7,054 nt of DNA. Origin: Planctomycetota bacterium (lineage in GTDB: Bacteria; Planctomycetota; UBA1135; UBA2386). Shown here in pieces: positions 6,239-7,054 of the stretch. Below the pieces are notes generated by a model. That model made no database searches. It was not told the origin of the DNA and saw only the letters and a program-made list of their open reading frames with translations. The DNA lies in NCBI GenBank assembly GCA_020425885.1, contig JAGQRA010000730.1, forward strand, positions 1 through 7,054. Direction: 5' to 3'. The position numbers and the translations under genes were made by a program. Within the stretch, counting starts at the first letter, position 1, and each line of letters opens with the position of its first letter.

Positions 6239-7054
6239 TCAGCTACCGTTACGGGCCAGCGAATCGAGTTCGTCCCAGCGCTGCATGGCCCGGTCGAGGT
6301 CCTCGCGGCGGGCGGCGAGTTCGGCCAGGCGCCGTTCCACCGTCTCGTAGGCTTGCTCGTAGAACGCCGCGTCGGTGGTGACTTCCTCCAGCTCTGCAAC
6401 CGCGGCTTCCAGTTCCTCGATCCGCGCCGGCAGGCCGTCGAGTTCGTACTGCAGCTTGTAGCTCAGCTTGGCCGGTCGCCTGTCCGCCGGCGGCGCGGCC
6501 GGCGCCGCCGGCGTGGCGGTCGGCTCGGCAGGGCGCACGTCGCGTGCCGGCGCCTCCGCCTCGCTGACGGCCAGCCCGCGTCCCTGGCGCAGCCAGTCGC
6601 TGTAACCCCCCGGGTAACGCCTGACCTCGCCGTCGGCCTCGAAGACGATGGTGCTGGTGACGACGTTGTCGAGGAAGGCGCGATCGTGGCTGACCACGAT
6701 CACCGTGCCCTGGTACTCGGCGAGCTGCGCTTCCAGCACTTCCAGCGTCTCGACGTCGAGATCGTTGGTCGGCTCGTCGAGGACCAGCAGGTTGCTCGGC
6801 CGGCTGAACAGGCTGGCGAGGATGACCCGGTTGCATTCGCCGCCCGAGAGGTAGCCGACCGGGGTCATGGCACGGCGTGCGGAAAACAGGAAGCCGCGCA
6901 GGTAGCCGACGACGTGGCGCGGCTTGCCGTTGACTTCGATGTAGTCGCGGCCGTCACCGACGATGTCGGCCACGCTGCGGCGCGGATCGAGTTCGCGACG
7001 GAGCTGATCGAAGTAGCCGATCTCGAGGTTCTCGCCGAGCTTGACGCTGCCCGA
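6239..7054 (-). CDS. uup: ABC-F family ATPase Uup, C-terminal part (5' end outside window)
   Basis: The minus-strand frame is open from the window edge to a TGA at 6239-6241, giving 271 visible residues; the GTG at 6971-6973 is internal, since ENLEIGYFDQ lies upstream of it. Visible in order are the second ATPase domain with NGKPRH, the ABC signature LSGGE (6836-6850), Walker B with VLDEPTNDLD (6755-6784) and the switch SHDR (6680-6691); then GGYSDWLRQ, an Ala/Pro-rich linker, and a C-terminal coiled coil beginning KLSYKLQYELDGLP and ending DSLARNGS. This arrangement and wording follow E. coli Uup closely. Uup is a soluble tandem ATPase linked to ribosome function and to suppression of precise transposon excision, with a DNA-binding C-terminal domain. 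Oddities: the residue after LSGGE is Cys, where I recall Arg in E. coli, and the linker is longer in Ala/Pro. The gene is convergent with the DUF1329 gene. Confidence 0.93.
   Translation of the reverse strand, partial: SGSVKLGENLEIGYFDQLRRELDPRRSVADIVGDGRDYIEVNGKPRHVVGYLRGFLFSARRAMTPVGYLSGGECNRVILASLFSRPSNLLVLDEPTNDLDVETLEVLEAQLAEYQGTVIVVSHDRAFLDNVVTSTIVFEADGEVRRYPGGYSDWLRQGRGLAVSEAEAPARDVRPAEPTATPAAPAAPPADRRPAKLSYKLQYELDGLPARIEELEAAVAELEEVTTDAAFYEQAYETVERRLAELAARREDLDRAMQRWDELDSLARNGS

Overview
The window is about two-thirds G+C and densely coded, and looks like the chromosome of a high-GC gammaproteobacterium. The best evidence for that is the minus-strand gene at the right end. Its protein follows E. 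coli Uup, as I recall that sequence, through the second ATPase domain, the C-terminal coiled coil and even the last residues. The lineage below class level is not determined.

Left part (1-3603, plus strand): a tightly packed three-gene unit. It opens with the 3' end of an ExbD/TolR-family gene. Four bases later comes a 371-residue protein with a TonB-like N-terminus (one membrane helix carrying an SxxxH motif, then a Pro/Glu-rich stretch) joined to a von Willebrand factor A (VWA) domain. A 751-residue exported TPR-like helical protein follows, its start overlapping the previous stop. The order ExbD, TonB-like protein, TPR protein resembles the TonB2 clusters of Vibrio and Shewanella, but a VWA domain replaces the TonB C-terminal domain. 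My inference is a proton-motive-force-driven device in which an ExbB/ExbD motor, mostly outside the window, acts on a periplasmic VWA domain, with the TPR protein as periplasmic partner. This is the most interesting part of the window.

Middle part (3651-6077, plus strand): a CobW/COG0523 G3E GTPase, probably a metal chaperone or insertase, followed after 30 bases by a DUF1329 protein with a twin-arginine-like signal peptide and a good ribosome binding site. They may be cotranscribed, but nothing in the sequence ties their functions together.

Right part (6078-7054): a 161-base intergenic region between convergent genes holds three 17-base GGGGTC-type palindromic units. Two of them form a 34-base near-perfect inverted repeat that could act as a terminator or be a REP-like element. 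The minus strand then carries the C-terminal 271 residues of the ABC-F ATPase Uup. No tRNA, rRNA, insertion sequence or CRISPR array was seen.
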